64,000 nucleotides of DNA from NCBI RefSeq assembly GCF_052161655.1, contig NZ_CP197418.1:3906001-3970000 (forward strand), given 5' to 3'. Shown here one piece after another: positions 61,064-64,000 of the stretch. This DNA is from Novipirellula sp052161655 (GTDB lineage: Bacteria > Planctomycetota > Planctomycetia > Pirellulales > Pirellulaceae). The position numbers and the translations under genes are program-made. The notes beneath the pieces were generated by a model. The model was not told where the DNA came from. It ran no database searches and saw nothing but the letters and a program-made list of their open reading frames with translations. Numbering within the stretch: the first letter of the stretch is position 1; each line of letters opens with the position of its first letter.

Positions 61064-61528
61064 ATGACCAAACCAGTGAGCAAAATACCGGACAATTGTG
61101 AAGGTTTCATTCCCTACCTGATCGTGAGGGATGCAGAGAAAGCCATCGATTTTTACGCCAAAGCGTTTGGTGGCCAGAAGGGGCTGGTGCTGAAAATGAA
61201 TAGCGGTGATGTCGGGCACGCTGAAGTGATCATCGGGCGAACACGAATCATGTTGGCCGAGGAAAACGCGGACTGGGGAATTCGTAGTCCTGAAACCGTT
61301 GGCGGTTGCCCGGTGACGCTAACGATGTACGTCGAAGACGTGGACGCCGCTGCCGAGCAAGCGATTTCCGCCGGCATGACCGTCAAGCGGGAACTTGCCG
61401 ATCAGTTTTACGGCGATCGTATGGTCACGCTGACCGATCCGTTCGGATACGACTGGTGTCTGGGAACGCACATCGAAGACGTCAGCGACGAAGAAGTTGC
61501 GAGGCGGATGAATGAGATGCATGGATGA
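61064..61528 (+). CDS. VOC (glyoxalase/PhnB-like) protein
   Basis: A 154-aa vicinal-oxygen-chelate protein of the PhnB-like subgroup: FIPYLIVRDAEKAIDFYAKA at the start, HAEVIIGRTRIMLAEE, LTMYVEDVDAAAEQAISAGM and GDRMVTLTDPFGYDWCLGTH in the usual order. PhnB-like proteins have no proven common reaction. Start ATG with a GGAATGAG upstream. The next gene follows after 70 bases on the same strand. Confidence 0.9.
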   Translation: MTKPVSKIPDNCEGFIPYLIVRDAEKAIDFYAKAFGGQKGLVLKMNSGDVGHAEVIIGRTRIMLAEENADWGIRSPETVGGCPVTLTMYVEDVDAAAEQAISAGMTVKRELADQFYGDRMVTLTDPFGYDWCLGTHIEDVSDEEVARRMNEMHG

Positions 61529-61597
61529 GAATGATTGGGCTTTGTTTCGTAAGTTGAGAAAACCGAATCTAGACACGGTTAGTGTAAAGTCGTCCGC

Positions 61598-62242
61598 ATG
61601 AAGAAAAGTCGAATCGTTGATGAATACATACGTAAAAACAAAAAGTGGCAGGAAGAGCTGCAGGCATTGAGAACAATCGTCCTTGATTGCCAGTTGACCG
61701 AAGAGGTGAAGTGGCGTGTTCCTTGTTACACGTTTCAGGGAAAAAACGTCCTTCTCGTTAGTAGCCTGAAGGAATATTGTGCGCTCAGCTTTGTGAAAGG
61801 TGCCTTGCTAAAGGATACCGACAATATCCTCTGCCAACCTGGTGAGAACACGCGGGCGGCGCGTCTGATTCGGTTCACCAACGTTGGCGAAATTGTTGAC
61901 CTGGAACCCGTCTTGAAATCCTATGTTCACGAAGCGATTGAACTGGAAAAAGCTGGCGTGAAGGTCGATTTCCAAGAGAATCGGGCACTCGAAATTCCCG
62001 GCGAACTGCAAGCCAAGTTCGATGAAAGGCCCGCCTTCAAAACCGCTTTAGATGCGTTGACGCCAGGACGGCAACGAGGATACGTACTCCATTTTTCGAG
62101 TGCCAAGCAATCCAAAACGCGGGTGTCGAGAATTGAATCGTGCGTGCAGAAAATTCTCGATGGAAAAGGGATCAATGATTGCACGTGCGGCTTGTCTAAA
62201 AAAATGCCCGGCTGCGATGGATCACACAAGTCGATTCGCTGA
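61598..62242 (+). CDS. DUF1801/YdeI-like protein with C-terminal CDGSH iron-sulfur motif
   Basis: A 214-aa protein. Residues about 15-120 are the DUF1801/YdhG-like fold (EELQALRTIVLDCQL, TEEVKWRVPCYTFQGKN). Residues about 125-195 are a YdeI/OmpD-associated tail (IPGELQAKFDERPAFKTALD, LTPGRQRGYVLHFSSAKQSK, SRIESCVQKILDGKG). The last 20 residues carry CTCGLSKKMPGCDGSH, a complete C-x-C-x2-S-x3-P-x-C-D-G-S-H ligand set of CDGSH [2Fe-2S] proteins. The combination is unusual to my knowledge; function unknown. Confidence 0.85.
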   Translation: MKKSRIVDEYIRKNKKWQEELQALRTIVLDCQLTEEVKWRVPCYTFQGKNVLLVSSLKEYCALSFVKGALLKDTDNILCQPGENTRAARLIRFTNVGEIVDLEPVLKSYVHEAIELEKAGVKVDFQENRALEIPGELQAKFDERPAFKTALDALTPGRQRGYVLHFSSAKQSKTRVSRIESCVQKILDGKGINDCTCGLSKKMPGCDGSHKSIR

Positions 62243-62280
62243 GGGGAATACGAAACGCCGAGACGCAACCGGCGACTTTA

Positions 62281-62414
62281 AGAGGGTGTCCGAAAACCGA
62301 GAGTGATCGATAATTGCCGATTCGGCCGTAGCGTAATTCGTCAAGAATTTCGGACCTGATCGGGCCTGATCGAAAGTCTTAACGACTTACGCTACCCCTT
62401 TTCGGATACTCTCT
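62281..62414. mobile_element. 134-bp nested inverted-repeat element
   Basis: Outer arms AGAGGGTGTCCGAAAA and TTTTCGGATACTCTCT (two mismatches); inner arms GTAGCGTAATTCGTCAAGAA (62328) and CTTAACGACTTACGCTAC. Looks like a MITE of the GTAGCG-AGTCGTCAAGA family. The rest of 62243-62957 holds only a weak 94-codon minus-strand frame that I do not support as a gene. Confidence 0.65.
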
Positions 62415-62957
62415 AATCAGTACCCGAACTGAATACGAAACGCACCAAACCTTTGGACACGCCGGCCAAGTTTCGCAAGTGGTAACAGAACAACCACACT
62501 GTCGAATCGGAACTACGATTGAAAATCGAATGTTCTCTGGTTATGGCCCAACTGCGGATGCGACGGTGCAAGCGGTTGCGGAACCGACCAACCGGGTGCC
62601 TTTGATTACGGCGGTTAGTAATTTCATCTGCGATCTGCGGATATTCTGGTTCGGTCACGGAATTATAAAAATATTGCCACAATTGCCGTTTCATCACAGC
62701 TTCGAATCTAGCTGCGCACGTCAGTTCAATTCCGTCAACTCAGCCCTCATCAGTGCGCAAAGGCAGGTCCTAAACCATCCGCCAACCTGTCACTGACAAC
62801 CTGGAAATTGGCGTGTACAGGTATGTTGCAGCTTTTCTTGATTTGTCTATACCACAACGCCGCAACGTCCGTAGGATACCTCAAGAAGTTGGTGCTTTTC
62901 GGGTCCTCAATTTGATCGCCCGCACCATTTCTCGAAGTAATCGAAGCGGAGAAAAAG

Positions 62958-63839
62958 ATGGATACGACACGCTCAATCCAAGCGACCTCGGAGAGAGGCC
63001 ACAAAGCCAAGGCTAGTAGGAAACGCTTTTTGCTGGCCAGCGATTTTGATCAAACTCTCAGCTTTAACGACACAGGAGTCGTCCTGAGCGAGATGTTGGG
63101 GCTGACGGATTTTGAAGAAAAAGTCAACGGACTTGCAAAATCGCACCTAGTTCAACAGGGTGGCGAACTGACTTATCTGCTGTTGCACGACCCTGACTAT
63201 CGGCAAGTCCGAGCGGAACTTCTTACCGAAGTCGGCAAATTGATTCGGCTAAAGAAGAACCTCGCCCCGCTGATTCAATTGTTGGAAAGCGGAATCGAAG
63301 GGCATCGCTTCACGTTCTTCGTCGTCTCGGCGTCGCCCGAAGAAGTTGTCCGTTCGGCGCTGGAAGGAATCGTTCCGCCGGAACGAATTTTCGGGACGCG
63401 ACTCAATTACGACTCAGTGACCGGCGAGATCACTTCCGTCGCCAAGCTGACTGCCGGGTATGGAAAGGTGACGATGCTCGATCATCTGCAGCAGCAGTTT
63501 GGCATCAGTTCCGACCGCATCGTGTACGTGGGTGATGGAAGCTCGGACGTCCATGTGATGTTGCATGTCAATCGGCGAGATGGGTTCACGATCGCAGTGT
63601 CTGAGAACCAACACATTGCGCCCATCGCTCGGCGAACCGTATTGAGCGACAACGCATTCAGTGTATTGATTCCAATTTTGGAAGACGTCGTCGGCTGGAC
63701 GGATCGCGTAAAAGTTCGTGAGCTTTTTGAACAACACGGACTTGATGTGCAAGGCTGGGAGAAAACTCAAGTCGATCGGCTGACGATTCTCGAACCCTTG
63801 GCGGACTCGAGTTTTTTACTTTCGGCCGACATCGTTTGA
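62958..63839 (+). CDS. HAD-superfamily phosphatase (phosphoserine-phosphatase-like)
   Basis: A 293-aa HAD hydrolase. Motif I is LASDFDQTLSF (nucleophile and acid Asp near residues 31-33), motif II the Ser of FFVVSASPEEV, motif III a Lys in the AGYGKVTMLDHL region, and motif IV VYVGDGSSDVHVML. The helical cap between motifs I and II is of C1 type. Substrate not known; serine-phosphate or a related small phosphoester is plausible. ATG 62958 is preceded by GGAGAAAAAG. Confidence 0.87.
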   Translation: MDTTRSIQATSERGHKAKASRKRFLLASDFDQTLSFNDTGVVLSEMLGLTDFEEKVNGLAKSHLVQQGGELTYLLLHDPDYRQVRAELLTEVGKLIRLKKNLAPLIQLLESGIEGHRFTFFVVSASPEEVVRSALEGIVPPERIFGTRLNYDSVTGEITSVAKLTAGYGKVTMLDHLQQQFGISSDRIVYVGDGSSDVHVMLHVNRRDGFTIAVSENQHIAPIARRTVLSDNAFSVLIPILEDVVGWTDRVKVRELFEQHGLDVQGWEKTQVDRLTILEPLADSSFLLSADIV

Positions 63840-64000
63840 TGTGCAATGTCGCCATGGGTTCCGCGAAAGTCGACAAAACCGTCGGCACACGTCTTTTAGT
63901 TTAACAGCGTGGGCATTTCCCGCGACTGCGAGAACGTCGCGGCCCAATGGGCAGGCGGCTAAACGAGTGATGATGAATCACTCATCACGATACGGATATT

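Noticed and set aside
62413..62697. 94-codon minus-strand frame
   Set aside because: No homology pattern or ribosome site; Arg/Asn-rich composition typical of shadow frames in repeat-rich intergenic DNA.

Overview
The window looks like chromosomal DNA of a planctomycete of the Rhodopirellula/Pirellulaceae type. This is inferred from gene content, with no alignment: a Tat-exported Gfo/Idh/MocA oxidoreductase, PQQ-type propellers, a large secreted carboxypeptidase-regulatory/thioredoxin protein, a bestrophin, RdgC-like and YcaQ-like proteins, weak Shine-Dalgarno use, and many hairpin-type dispersed repeats between genes. No rRNA, tRNA, CRISPR array or intact transposon was found.

Positions 1-28065 are mostly ordinary chromosome. 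They hold an SPFH membrane protein, then a minus-strand glycogen-use operon in which glgP, malQ and a YaiI/YqxD gene overlap by 1-4 bases. A methyltransferase, the secreted thioredoxin protein, an RdgC-like protein, a lone receiver and a DinB protein follow. Positions 17347-23307 form a compact minus-strand operon: a 79-aa protein, a CsbD-like protein, a 101-aa protein, PEP-protein phosphotransferase (enzyme I), a GH130 phosphorylase and a glycosyltransferase fused to a putative alpha/alpha-toroid domain. A second GH130 gene and a transglutaminase gene flank it. Two exported beta-propeller proteins (25028-28065) complete this part.

Positions about 28947-46350 are a different landscape, read here as a decayed (sedentary) integron. 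A 5'-truncated tyrosine recombinase faces left. To its right lie about 18 short, mostly unrecognised genes, all on the plus strand except one ornithine cyclodeaminase gene. Most are separated by 70-110 bp imperfect hairpins with attC-like ends (GATAACC-like on the left, GTTATCC-like on the right); some preceding genes stop inside these sites. Several sites are interrupted by ORF-less group II intron relics, recognised by a GTGCGGACTGG 5' end and a domain V-like hairpin. These carry further repeat modules, a TA-flanked MITE and an IS3 remnant. Many cassette proteins have signal peptides or single membrane anchors.

Positions 46350-54320 are a mixed zone: a parallel beta-helix protein, a frameshifted AlkD-like DNA repair gene, more intron relics and MITEs, a 24-aa membrane peptide, a zinc-ribbon/bacterial PH protein and a bestrophin. 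Positions 54428-64000 return to ordinary chromosome: an oxidoreductase, a PAS-PAS hybrid histidine kinase, an ISAs1 transposase remnant, a YcaQ-like glycosylase, a VOC protein, a YdeI-like protein ending in a CDGSH iron-sulfur motif, and a HAD phosphatase.
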